Source: Straminergon stramineum
Taxonomy: Eukaryota; Streptophyta; Bryopsida; Hypnales; Calliergonaceae
Direction: 5' to 3'
NCBI GenBank assembly: GCA_963920665.1
Contig: OY987272.1
Span: 1,183,001 to 1,247,000 of the forward strand
DNA: 64,000 nt
Part shown: positions 48,740-61,300 of the stretch, piece after piece
Numbering within the stretch: position 1 is the stretch's first letter
How the letters are laid out: each line of letters opens with the position of its first letter
Made by a program: the position numbers and the translations under genes
Notes under the pieces: model-generated
What the model was told of the DNA's origin: nothing
The model's database searches: none
What the model saw: only the letters and a program-made list of their open reading frames with translations

Positions 48740-51700
48740 CATTACAAGAAAACAGAGGTATAAATGATTGCAAACAAATTACTGCGTGTCCGGTTTCACT
48801 GGAAAATGATTGCGAATTTCATAATTGCATCAGAGTCTCGCTATGGGTGATTGCAAGAAACACTTGTCCTATTTGTTGCGTTTTCAGTTTTTGCTACATT
48901 AGTCCTATTAGTACTACGAGTCTTGCGAGTACTATGAAGGGTACGGGAGATGAAACGTAGACCGTTGATTGGAATCGAGATGAAACACTGGGAAGATGCG
49001 TGGCCGCATGGTAGTGGATGACAGTAGGAGATGTCAGGGAAGGCTGATGTTTTGGGACAATCCCTGTCATCCACGTTGGAAAAATTGCAGGCATGTGGGC
49101 CCCGCCCAGTACTAAGGAGTCCTACACTATACCCTAGACTACTATTTTCTGACAGTGTCTTCAATTTACCCCAGAAAATGAAGCTGGAACTTTCCCATTT
49201 TTGAAAAATAGTTAATGATTTTGGAAAAATAAATTTAAAAGTGGCCATTATTGCCAACTGAGAGAACTACTGAATGGAGCAAGAAGAAATTGGAAAACAT
49301 TTTGTATTACTTAGAAAATGTTGTGTAAACGTCGCACACATTGGAGCAATGCCAAAGGCAATTGAAACATGATTTTGCAAATCCCTCTCCACAAAAGTTG
49401 TAATTCCACTACAGCAGCTTACTATCCAGTTTTGACGATGTAATCCTTCAAAAAAGGTACTCGATAGTACTAAAAACTATCAAAACCGCAAATGTGACAT
49501 GTAAATGAAATTCAATTTCACACCCTAAAATAATTTTGAAAAATTCAGATTAATTTGTGTTCATTCATCAATGCTAGAGGAACCTACATTTTGAATTTCA
49601 TGTTCATTCAATCATTTCTCCAATAGTTATGGCACAAAACAACCACCACATTGAAAGTGTGACGCAAAATAGGACAGGTGTTTCTTGCAATCACCCCTAT
49701 CCACAATGTCCAAGTCATTCTGAAGTCATTAATCACGATTGGCGGATGAAGTCCTGACGGAGTGTGATATGAATTGTGGACATTTGTTCGAAATGGCATC
49801 AACAAGACTACAAGATAAATGGGGTATCCTATGTGGACGCTGAAGTCATTAACAACAATTAGGTTGTCATTGATTGTGACTACCAACAATTGTTTTGTGA
49901 CTTTAGAATGACTTTAGGTCAAAAGAAGGCCTCTTTTATTTTTTGGCAAAAAGTGAAGGCTAGGGACAACATGTACGAAGGTGCGTTGGGATGCAACTAC
50001 AGCATGACTACTTCATGACTCCAACATGACTATAGCGTCTTTTTTTGGCAAGTTGTGATTCTCTGTGCAACTTAAGGACAAGTAGGATTGTTTGTTGATG
50101 TGTACTTTAGTCACTCTTTAATGACTACAATGCAACTTCTAATGGGACTACTAGGGTAGTAGAAAGGCATGCCAAGCCGTTAGGCTATGCAAGCACATAT
50201 TACTTAGCATCAATGTGGTCTCACTCTACTGTCCCTTGAACACACTATGTGGGTCTAGGCCAAACTCTTCTTGCATTGGCAGGAATAGGTACTCCTTGTG
50301 GATCAAGAGAAAGATCAAAGTGCATACAACATATATTCGCTTCCTTTCTTCTGTTAGTGCTCTTCAAATAGAAGATTTTTTGTGTCATGACATGCTTATT
50401 TTGCACATACGCCGAAAGCAAACACCAACTCTATGTTGAAATGGCTACTTCAATGTCCTCTGAGGTTAGATGGCACGACTATGCCACCTCTGCGATATTA
50501 TTGTTGAATGATTGACTCCGATTTGGGGGAGAATCTTCAGGTCAACTATTCCAATGTGACTATTATATAAAAAAATGACAACCTTCCAATATGCTTTTTG
50601 ACTATGTTATTCACATAGAACCTCCTTGGGATCAAACTAGCTCGTCAATGAACAGAATCAAAAGATGCCAAGCAACTACAATATCACATACATGTGCTGT
50701 TGTAGTTGACCGACATCTTTTTCTTTGAAATCATGCATTGTCGGTGGCCGGCCTTTCCATTTCTTGGTGTATATTGTCTTTGTCTTCAAGGTCCATTTCT
50801 ATGATTTATTTAAACTCCAATTGATATGCCAATGATGACTTCTAGAAACTTGTGCTATTATCATTATACTCTTTTTGAATACTTCATATGATTCACATTT
50901 GAATTACTAGGGTCCCAACAAATATACAATAAAGTATTTAGATAGAGTCAACAATAGTTGTTGAGTCCCATTTCTCCTTTACACAAATGACAACATCACA
51001 ACTCTGGTTCCACTATAGAATGACTTCTTGTGACTACCAAATGACTACTCATAAGTCTTGGACTATTGTGCACCTACTCTACTACTACTTTAATGCCTTG
51101 TACACTTTGATTCATTATGCAATTTGCAAATATCTTGTGTAGTCATTATCACACTTTCTTTGCATGAAGTGAAGAGACCTAGGACAACTGCATACCTCCT
51201 TATTTTTGGGAAGTTGAATAGGTGATTGTAGTACTCATCATGTTCTATCCCATTCCAATCCCTCTAGCAAATTTGTCTATAACTTTTGATTTTAGGCACA
51301 AAATTTAAAGTAGATTTTTGGAGATGATAGTGAGATTGATTTTCCAACTTTTCTTAGTACAAATTTTTTTGAAAAAATTAATTTACTAAGCCTCAATGAG
51401 TTCTGAAATTTTACTTATAATACAATTATTGCCTTTTACATATCCCACAAGGTTTGTCTTGCCTACTACTACCCCACTTCTATAAAATGCTTGTCATTTC
51501 ATTCCATCAAACTCTCTTACTAAGTGGCTTTGGAAGCCATCATACATATATGCATGGTATATATTGTATCATGTATGGCATTTGGTGTATTGTGTTGAAA
51601 CTTTGAATGTACTCATATGTGACTTCAAAACAACTACTCTCTGTGCAATTGTCATTATACTCTTCTTTGTATATATAGCCACAAATTGAAAATGATGGAA

Positions 51701-52201
51701 AAATGACTTTTGATGTACTTGAAGAGAAACTTGAACCTTGAATCCTTGCCACTTGAGAATAACTATGGAATAACTTGCCTCATGTTCGTCAACTTGTGTG
51801 ATGCAAAGATTCCATCACAACTTTTGAATGACTACATAATGACTTACACATGACTGTGACATAGATGTCCATGTAAGTAGTGCTTGGACTACATCACAAC
51901 TACATAATGACTACATAATTGGCTAAAATGGATGTCCACGTCAACAAAAAAGTCCTTTGAAAATGGGTAATTGCCGGACCTTTCTTCAAAATTTGTTTTT
52001 CCACGTCATTAGCCCTATAGACCTTCTCATCCATTCTTCATCCAAGGCTGAAATGGATGGTGATAATAATTGCAGTCATTTAAAGAATGACTTGTCCACA
52101 ATGACAACAAGGCCCCAAGTTGTTCTGCAGTCATTTTTGTTTGGAATGACTGTTTTGCAGTCATTCTTTGTGGTCATTTATACCCCCAATTTTTTGTAGT
52201 G
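48740..52201. mobile_element. Non-autonomous CACTA (En/Spm) transposon, 3462 bp, TSD TAT
   Basis: The left end CATTACAAGAAAACAGAGG and the right end inverse CACTACAAAAAATTGGGGG both continue GTATAAATGA, giving inverted termini of about 30 bases with some mismatches. Identical TAT triplets flank it (48737-48739 and 52202-52204). The right two thirds carry about twenty scattered TGACTA/TGACT(T/C) or inverted AGTCA motifs, as expected of subterminal transposase-binding repeats. No transposase ORF is present. The left terminal base is CATTA, not CACTA, so this end may be weakened. Confidence 0.85.
48845..49696. mobile_element. Nested TIR element (852 bp) inside the CACTA element
   Basis: The ends GGGTGATTGCAAGAAACAC (48845) and GTGTTTCTTGCAATCACCC (ending 49696) are exact inverses over 19 bases and then continue TTGTCCTATT with one mismatch. 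CTAT is on both sides (48841-48844 and 49697-49700), a possible 4-bp target duplication. The interior at about 48900-49190 is less AT-rich than the rest and could be captured host DNA. Confidence 0.7.
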
Positions 52202-52204
52202 TAT

Positions 52205-54587
52205 GTCAATTTTATATGAAATTTGAAATTTGAAATTTTTAGTCTTGTAGACCTAGAATAATTTCTTCATTCATAAAAAATTACTTTACTATTTTTAAAT
52301 AGCCCCAAATTAGATGTCTACCTTGGTCATTTTGGATGAGGTTAATACTATTTTTCACCCAAAGATGAAAATTTAAAGCTCAATATTGGGATACAAGGAA
52401 TTCTAATAAAGCTACACAATCCCACTAAGAAATTTTCTAAAAATAATAAATTGTCTATCTTCCATATGTGCTTAAAGTGTGTAAGTGTAGAGAACACAAT
52501 TTTATTTCCCAAAAATGAAAATGGTTGAGAAGGAGCATCTTTTGGAACCTTGGAAAAATGAATTAATTTTCTTTTTTGGTATCATTTTACTATTTTCTAA
52601 AAATTAAACATCAAAGTGTTAAATTTGTTGGTATTTTCTATAGTACTCTTTTTGTGCATAACTTTTAGAGATAAATTTTTCTAGGTCTAAATTTTTAGAA
52701 AAATATTATTTTCAATCCTTTAAAAATTATTCGTATTTTATTTTATTTAAAAAAAATTATTCCAAAAGTCACAATACTACAACTACATTATTTTCCATTC
52801 AATTATTAGTGGCCATAGACATTTAGCAAAGTCATGTATACACTCAACTTTCCTAGTTGGTAAAGTCCAATGAAGTGTGAATTTCATAGATGAATTGTGT
52901 TGGTACCACAATTGATATTTGACTAGCCCTCATGGTTATTGTATCTTCAACCTCCAAGATTCATTTTCCAAAATTCATTTTCAAAATTAAAATTTATATT
53001 GAGAGCTAATGAAATTAATCTTCAAGTAAACCCTACTTTGTTGAAGGGGTGTCACACAAAGGTTTAACTAAGAAATACAACACCAAACTACATCAACTAT
53101 CAAGTTTGGGTGCTTCAAGGAGTTTCATCTTGTCTTTTTCTCAAATTTCAGCTCAAATCCCTCATTGCACACACTTTATGATTAAATCTAATGGCAAGGA
53201 ATTTTCTATAGTCTATTTGTGATGATCAATCTTTTTGAAGAAGCCAATGTTGTCTAATTTGTTAATTCATGTTTCCTACTTGTTCATGATGGATATAAGA
53301 GTAGGGTTATTGATAGTTAATGAAAATACAATCGGCTATACTATGAGAGACTCTAATGCTTACAATATGTTGTAGGGTACACATCCAAAAATGTCATCTT
53401 TTTATTGTAGACAATTTCTATTATTGGTGGAATTTATGATGGACTTCTTATATTTTTTTCATTGGCAAGAGATAGGAGATTTCATAGCACCAAAGAAAAC
53501 ATCATTTGAATATGGTATGCAAAAGTTGGGAAGGGTCGGGAATAAGTACACTTATATTATTTCAAAAAGTGTCCCTTCAAGGCACAAACACATCATGCCA
53601 TTCGAGATCACATTGTGCCAACATGAGAAATAGTATGCCATAAGTCATTAATGAGCTTTGTAATTGATTAACAATCTAACCACACTAAGACTCAATAGCT
53701 CTTGATTAATGGTAGGTACTTTGGTCATAGGAAAAATGCTTAGTGACTTGTGATGCATGTCACAATCAAAGTAAAACCCTACAAACAATGATATAGGAAT
53801 GGAAAAAACATCCTATCACCACAAGCATTAAACACTAGCAACATTTGTAGTAAAGCAAAGCAAAGCAAATAAACTATTATCTATAATACATGAGTAAACC
53901 ATGTGTAGTAAGTGGTTTTACAACCATCCATTTACTAATAGAAGGTGAAGAAAAGTTCCTAAAGAAGTTAGAGAAAACCCACAAGCATCACAATAGTCAA
54001 GTCTACATCATTCTTAAAAAATGTTTGCATACTTGAATAAAGTCCATGAGCTCAATTTAGAACAGGTGAGTCTCCAATCATCTATGGGGAAGCCATGGGC
54101 ATTTAGATCCCCAATCGACATGCCAAAATCCCCTTCAAAGCCAAAATCAAGACCTAAGCTCACAACCAAGGCTACCATAACACTCTATACCACATACAAG
54201 GTGCATAAATTGATAAATGTGCCAAATACAAAATTTTTTATTTGGGTTTGTATTCAAGTTGAGCCAAATGCAATAACACATGACACCTCCAATCTAGATA
54301 AATATTGCACCTCTTACATGTTTGAGAAGTTGTAAAATAACCAAATGTCCTACATGTATGGTGTTGTATTTGAAAATATTGAGATTTAAATATTAAAATG
54401 ACCTCCAAACAAAAAAAATCATTGTTGAATTTTCAATCCAAAGGTGTATGTCTTCCAACATTTTAGTACATCGGGCTAAGTATTCTAAAAGCCAATGTGT
54501 TGGAAGTTTGAATAGGTCTTTACTCAAAAAAGGAACTACACCAAATGGTTGTTTAGTATGCTTTAAACTATTTATTATAAGGACATA
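52205..54587. other. AT-rich spacer
   Basis: No supported gene. Two frames of 80 and 104 codons (53391 and 54021) have no motifs and no similarity I recognise. Confidence 0.55.
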
Positions 54588-56395
54588 CTCCCTCCGTCCC
54601 AAAATGATCCTCTTCTTGGCCTTAATTTTTTGTCCCAAAATGATTCTTTTCTTGCAAATCGGTCCACTATAAGGAAATGCAATTCAAGATGACAAGTTTT
54701 TCACAGAGAATTGTCCAAAATGACAATAGCCATATTATTGCTAACTCATCTTGTCAAATTTATAGTTAATGTTTGGTTCTCTTCTCTCTATTTTCAAGGG
54801 AGAAACTATTCATGGATGACATGTAAACTCACTAGTGATTGATAAGATAGATGATTTGCCAAAAATCCAAAGATTCCATTAGGTTTCTTATGCATTTATT
54901 TTTTCATCATTTGCCATAGATATCTGAGCTTGAGTTATGTGTAAAAGTAAAGCTCTCTGGATATATGTGGAGTGGTAGGAGGTAGAACAACCCATGTGGG
55001 ATATGTAATTTAGAAGTTGCAAGAACTCAACTGCTCATAGTTAAGTAAGTTTAAAATAGGAATTGTGTTAAAACTAGAATTTCAGACATCATTTAGGCAT
55101 AGTAGAATAACTTTTCAAAAAAAAAAATTTGAACTTCAAAAAGTTGGGAAATCAATTCAAGTTTCATATCCAAAAATCCATTTGATATTTTAATCCTCCA
55201 ATCAAAAGTTATGGACAAATTTCAAAAAAGATGTTTGAAAAAGTTAAAAAAAAACTCCCTTCCACTGCCTTTTTGAAATTTGTCCATAACTTTTGATTGG
55301 AGAATCAAAACATCAAACGGATTTTTGGACATGAAACTTGAATTGATTTCCCAATTCTTTTTAGTTCAAAGTTTTAAAAAAAAAAGTTATTCTATTATGC
55401 CTAAATGAGGTCTGAAATTCTAGTTTTAACACAATTCCTATTTCAAACTTAACTATGAGTGGTTGAGTTCTTGCAACTTCTAAATTACATATTCCACATG
55501 GGTTGTTCTACCTCCTACCATTTCATATGTATATAGAGAGCTTTTCTTTTCTTCTCGAATCCACAAAACCTAAGTGGTTCATGAAACATTATGAAGCAAC
55601 GACAATTGGTTGTGCCATATATGTATTTTTGTTCAATATATGAAGGTTTAAATTTAAATCAATTTCAATTTTGATATTCTATCTTTTGCAGAAAATGGGG
55701 ACACTTGTAACCATTGATTAGGCCATCATGCCAGCATGGCAATGGGACAACTAACAAAGGAGGGTATTAAAGAATAGAAGTGGACAAAAATTTTAGCAAA
55801 GTGACAAAAGAGTTGATAGAATTTTGTCAAATTATTGACCGAATCTACAAGTTCCCACTAATAAAACAATTGACAGACTTTTGTCAATTTTCTATCAAAC
55901 ATGACTTAGTTACCCTTGTAGTGATTAGATTTAGATTGCTATCTAGGACTAACAAAACAACTCTAAACAATAGTTCTCCCTTCCATCTATATAATCATCA
56001 ATCAAAAGACAAATGAAATGACTAAAGAGGTCAATCAACATTATTCATCCTTATTTTTTGCACCTTTTTGAATGTTGCCCGATTGAAAAAGATGAAGTTT
56101 TGAGAGGTGGAACACAAGTCTACACATGGTCTTAGGCCCATATTAACTACCCACAAAATGAAAAACTCACATTCAACAGTTCAGTGTCCATTGGGGCTTC
56201 TTGAAAATACCTAAAAATTTCACTTTTCAATATTCCAAAAGCTACACTTTGAAAAGGACTCTAGAACTCAAAGTTTCTAGGGCTCTAGGAGTGCACCAAA
56301 CTCTACTTTCAACACAAAATGAATTATAAAAAATGTTCTTCTTAGCCTAAATCATGAACATTTTATCCAACAAGATTATTTTGGGATCAAGGGAG
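54588..56395. mobile_element. Stowaway-like element with internal foldback insertion (1808 bp, TSD TA)
   Basis: It starts CTCCCTCCGTCCCAAAATGA and ends in the diverged inverse TTGGGATCAAGGGAG, flanked by TA (54586-54587 and 56396-56397). From about 55920 to the right end it aligns with the 562-bp element at 31170-31731 (shared GCTATCTAGGAC, CAATCAAAAGACAAATGA). The size difference is mostly explained by a 0.6-kb foldback element in the middle. Confidence 0.82.
54943..55550. mobile_element. Foldback element, arms of about 285 bases
   Basis: The arms, about 54943-55229 and 55269-55550, are inverted copies with few mismatches (e.g. GTAGAACAACCCATGTGGGA against CCCATGTGGGTTGTTCTACC-type sequence), separated by a loop of about 40 bases. 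A single diverged arm of the same family is at about 51285-51495 inside the CACTA element. Confidence 0.85.
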
Positions 56396-56783
56396 TACTA
56401 TTTAACTCTACTTGTAGTTGTAGTATTGGAGCATTTGTAGTGTGCAATGGAATTCTTAAATTAGACATCCTAATTCTCATACTAGCTAATCATCCATCCA
56501 TATATATTAAAGAACCATTTCAATGTAGTGTCATAGTGCCAAAGCCAATATAATGTAGCTACTTGTTTGAAATAGTGTCCCATGGACTACATTACTTTCG
56601 AGCATCTTCATTTTAATATTCATATGGACTACAACGTTTTTAGAAATCTATAAGAACTTTGTATACAATATATAGTTGTGATTCCTCATAGTTCATTCTA
56701 TAGAAAATTTGAAGTACATTTATATTGATATCAAATTGAAATGAATATACTCCAATGTAGACATTTCTATTTCCAAGCAACTA

Positions 56784-57022
56784 TTCCCTCTTTCCTAATA
56801 CAAATTCAAATTCGGACATAATGTGTATACCACTAAACTGCTCCATTTCTTGATTTTGATTGTTTAAAAGGCAATGTAGAGTTCAAATCAATTTATGAAT
56901 CAATCAATTCCAAAATTCCATATTGCTTGCTCAACAACCAACAATTAAAATCAAGAAATGGAGTAGTTTTAGTGGTACATGCACTATTTCTAATTTGTAG
57001 TTTTTTAATAGGACGGATGGAG
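56784..57022. mobile_element. Stowaway MITE (239 bp, TSD TA)
   Basis: The ends TTCCCTCTTTCCTAAT and ATAGGACGGATGGAG are inverted, with TA at 56782-56783 and 57023-57024. Inside, CCACTAAACTGCTCCATTTC and its inverse GAAATGGAGTAGTTTTAGTGG extend the pairing, so most of the element can fold. Non-coding. Confidence 0.85.
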
Positions 57023-57024
57023 TA

Positions 57025-58390
57025 CCTAATTGTATGTCCTAAATAATCTTGAAAATAAGTAGATACTCAATTCAAAATGTGCAATTCATGTACATCAAAT
57101 TTTGGATAAGGTTTTTTAAATCCAAATTAGACTTTATAAAATCATCATTATACTAATTTACATGATATTCAATAAGTAGTACAATAGAATATTTTGGAAT
57201 CATTTTTGAATTACTAATAAGGTCCAAAAGCCTTCATGACAATTTAATTATAGAAACTCCTCAATAGGGGAGGATTGAATCCATTGAAAGGCTTTGAGAT
57301 TTCTCACTAATTTTAGTACTAATTGAGGACAATATGAGGTTGTCTATATCATCATTACTATCATCATGTAGGAACACTAAAGGTTGGTAGTGGCCACTTG
57401 GCCTATGGAAATTTGTCGGAGGCATGTACTAGTCATCTTCTATCACTAAGCCAAGAAATTGTAGAAATAAATTGGGTAGTAGAGATGAGATCGTGGAGAT
57501 AGATTGGAGATTGGGTAATCATGACAAAGATTTGAATCCATCTACCTCATCATACAAATCTTGGCCCAATTAGTGAATTGAGAAGGCTCTTTCCCATCCA
57601 AAATTTTGCTCTACAAAGTAGCCCCTTCTTGGGTTCAATTTCTCCCTAATGCTAAATGGCTTAATTGTCCACTTGTAGACCATTCCTACAAGTATGCTAG
57701 AAAAGTGGGTTGTCATATTTTTAGAAACCCTTACTATACATAAATCCAAATTATAGCATTCAATGAGCATGATTGCGTCTTGATTCTCTAAACTCTAATA
57801 ATTACCTCTTTGGTAAAATCCTTAGAATGGGGTTAATACATAGCCAAAGATTCAATTGACTTTCCAACAATCTTAATCCTAAAAGGACAAGACCTACCAC
57901 CAAAGTATTTTACCAAAATGATCTAATTTTTGGACCAATTCTTCATATTTAATATTAACAACCATCCCTCAAGTCCTTCCAAGTTTAAAGGACACTTTTG
58001 AATGATCATTGCAATGTAGTTGGAAATTAAGAGCCATGTAAGCATCCAAAAGGTCAAGAATATGCCTTATGTACAATGCACAATGGTAGGCTATGTTACA
58101 CAGTTTATGCTATTATCTCGTCCCTATTGGCACGACAACACTAGTTTTCCGGATTGACACTATTTCAAATTACGGGCGGTGCAGGTTGAGATGTTCCTAC
58201 CGGTATTCTTGAACAAAACAAGTAAAAGCCATAACTTGTTTTATAACAGGGTCTCACCTTTCAAACCTTGGGTTGAAACAGTTCGCACTTCATCACTCAA
58301 AGAGAACTTGACACCAGTAGTGTTCTTGGCACAAATGCCATTGGATTCAGAAAATTTGTATTGAAAGAATATGATACAAGATGGAAGAAT
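57025..58390. other. Spacer at the 3' side of the bromodomain gene
   Basis: No supported gene; AT-rich until about 58080. The last 300 bases are probably the 3' UTR of the minus-strand bromodomain gene. Confidence 0.5.
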
Positions 58391-58394
58391 GCCC

Positions 58395-61300
58395 TCACAA
58401 CTGCAGCGACAGACTTGATTGTGGGATTCCCAACGGATTAAGCTGGCTACTCGTCTGCGGGGTAGAAGGTGAATCAACAGGTTGCAAATTCAAGTCTGGC
58501 GGGGGTTTGGAGCTATGCGTTTGTTGCTGGAGCGCAGTTGGATTCGACACAGGTCGTCCATAATTGACAAGAGCACCCATCTGCAGCTGTAAAGGTTGCG
58601 ATGTCGCCGACTTCAATGGCCTCGGCCCGTCCTGCTTTAAACTGGGGGGTGGCTGAGACGATGACAACATTTGGTTGGTACCATATGGAGCGCGAGGCTG
58701 CATACCATATGAATTTGGCATGTTAGTGTACATTGGTTGTTGCACAAACTGCATGGGCCTTGGCGCTTGAGAGAGATGAACATTGGACTGCATCTTTGCC
58801 CTTGCAATTGCATCAGCCTGCAATAGTCCCAGGTTGTGTGCTTGCGCCTTCCCTGCCTCGTCCTGCCCAAGACTCATACTGGCCGAGGTAGGTACGGTTC
58901 GAACGGCAGTACTATATACAAAAGTTGGAGCTGCTTGCGAAGTTGGGCCAGTCCATCTGGATAGCGCACCATTCGCTGAATCTGATGCTGTTTGCATTAT
59001 CATGGCGGAGGTGGGTGGATTAGCTGGGGCCTCTGAACTCCATAAGGGACGGCCCGTTGAGGCACTCAATCCATCGGTCGTACTTGGCATGCCTTGACCT
59101 CTGTGCTCTAGCTGATAAACTGGTTGGGGAGGTTTTTCAGTGGCTGATTCCTGCTACAGTAAGGTTTCATTCAGAATATGGCAGCAGAAAACTGGCAAGG
59201 GATTTAGTGGACAATGTTTCAAAAGCTCTTAACCTAATACACAAGTACTGAGAACCGCAGAAATAACAAGACCTGATATTTCAAACCCACAGTAAGAGTT
59301 TCCATTAATCACGGCAGTGCAACTAGTAACTCCGTAGCCACAGTTATCTTGTTTCTTCGTCAATTTTGCATCAATAAAATTTGCACTTTAAAAACATTCA
59401 AATACGGCTTCTCACAACCAGAAAATATGCAAGTATAGTAGAAGGAGAAGATACCCACCATTGTTGATTTTCCTGGTAACAATGCTTGACTCGCGGCTCC
59501 TGATGCGAGCATCGCACTAGTGACCGTAGTCAGCAAAGAATCCATTGCAGTCTGGGCGACAGGGTTTACCATCAATGGCCGAGATATCTTCGGTGGAATA
59601 GGCACGAATGAAGCGGAGTTAACTACAGAATGAGAAGTGGATGAGACTCCCGGAAGGATAGGTAAACTAGCGGAGGTCAAATTTTGATTGACCTGTGTTA
59701 AATTCGGAACTTTTGCATCAGTCGAAAACTTCCTGAAAATTGTGCCAGGGGGAGCTTCATGTTCACCAATCCATCCTTGCCCAAAAGGTACAGAGAGGGG
59801 TACTACTCTCTGCAATCTTTGAGCTGCAAAATTCCAGCCCTCTGGTCCCAATCTGACCGAAAATCGAGACAAACTCTTTGCATAGGCCATTTCGGACTGA
59901 TACCCTGTCTGCAATTTACACACTGGGGTTAATCCTCCAATACTGGATTTAACTAGATAGTCCCACACAGCACTCAACTTCCAGAATTCTTCCCCTCGAA
60001 GGACAATCAATACAAAGTTGAAAAAAGAAGGCGAACTTACTGGCACCAGGTGATGCAATTCGCCACCAACTCCAGTGAGAGGAGGCCCTCGTCCATGAGC
60101 AGGGAGGTTCCGAGGCTTGTAAGAGCTTCTGTGATACTCTTCCGTTGACAAAGGCCTCCGCCCGTCCTTTAGAGTAGCAGGCCTAAGTTGGGCCCCTAAA
60201 CCGTGCAGTACAGAGAACAATCAATTCATGTACGACTACAAACAATACATAAAACAGACCAAAACACCAAAACACACACGCTCATGTAACTATCTCATAC
60301 GATAAATTCAAACAGAAACTTCACCATTATGTCTGAGGAGGCCTCAAACAAGGTAGCCATAAGGCAACAAGAATATAAGTGCAGTTGCAAAGAATGTGCC
60401 TGTTTGAAAATTACCATGTTCATCTTGCGCATCTGCCTCTGGTTCCATGCCACCTGACTGAACCCCATACCCTGGCTCCTCTCCAGCAACACTTCCTGAT
60501 CTATCTGATGGGACCCCCCTTTTGGAATTGAAGGTACTCTGTTTGTTTGACTGAGGTAGGTCATCTCCCTCAGCTGCTAGGCTGGCCCCAGAAGCAAAGT
60601 CAGAACTTGCGGGGTCCAATAAGGTTTTCACAGCTGCTGTGTTTTTCCATCCCTTCTTTGTTGGAAATGGTTGCTTTTTCTGCAATACAGGCTTGGCAGC
60701 TCCAACTTCTGAAGCTCCTGATTGACCAGCAACCAAATCCAATGCCTTCCGGGCAGCATCCTGTATTGAACGTGCCTGGATACAAGTAGATGAAATTCCT
60801 TGCGTAAATAATCACTGAATCCAAGTGATACAAATGCTCAAATCGACACGTAAGTAAGATGCAGAAGAAATACCGTCATTACAGATAAACTTTCCAGTAT
60901 ATCCCGAGGTATCAACTGCTCAAAAGTTGGATATAGATAACTCACCTGTTTGTAGTAAATAGTTTCTGGGCCATTATATCGCATGGCATTGTTGCAAATG
61001 AGCATAATATCCTTCTGCATAAAGAGTATGGCAAAAAGCAAGTTAGTCACCGTAAAATAATGCTGAGAGAACAATCAAACTTACAGGAAGTATGTCTTCT
61101 AAGCCAACAATAAGTAAAACCTGACAAATCCTGCTCCAACACAGCTTACAGAATAGATAAGAGTCTAACTGAACCAGACATAATCCCATAGAAACTCGTC
61201 CGACTGACCTCAAATAAACTTAATGAGTAATACATTCCCTTTGAGATCTTCTTGTACATCGTGCCGAAGTCCATAGGCTCTTTGATGACATCGTAGTAAT

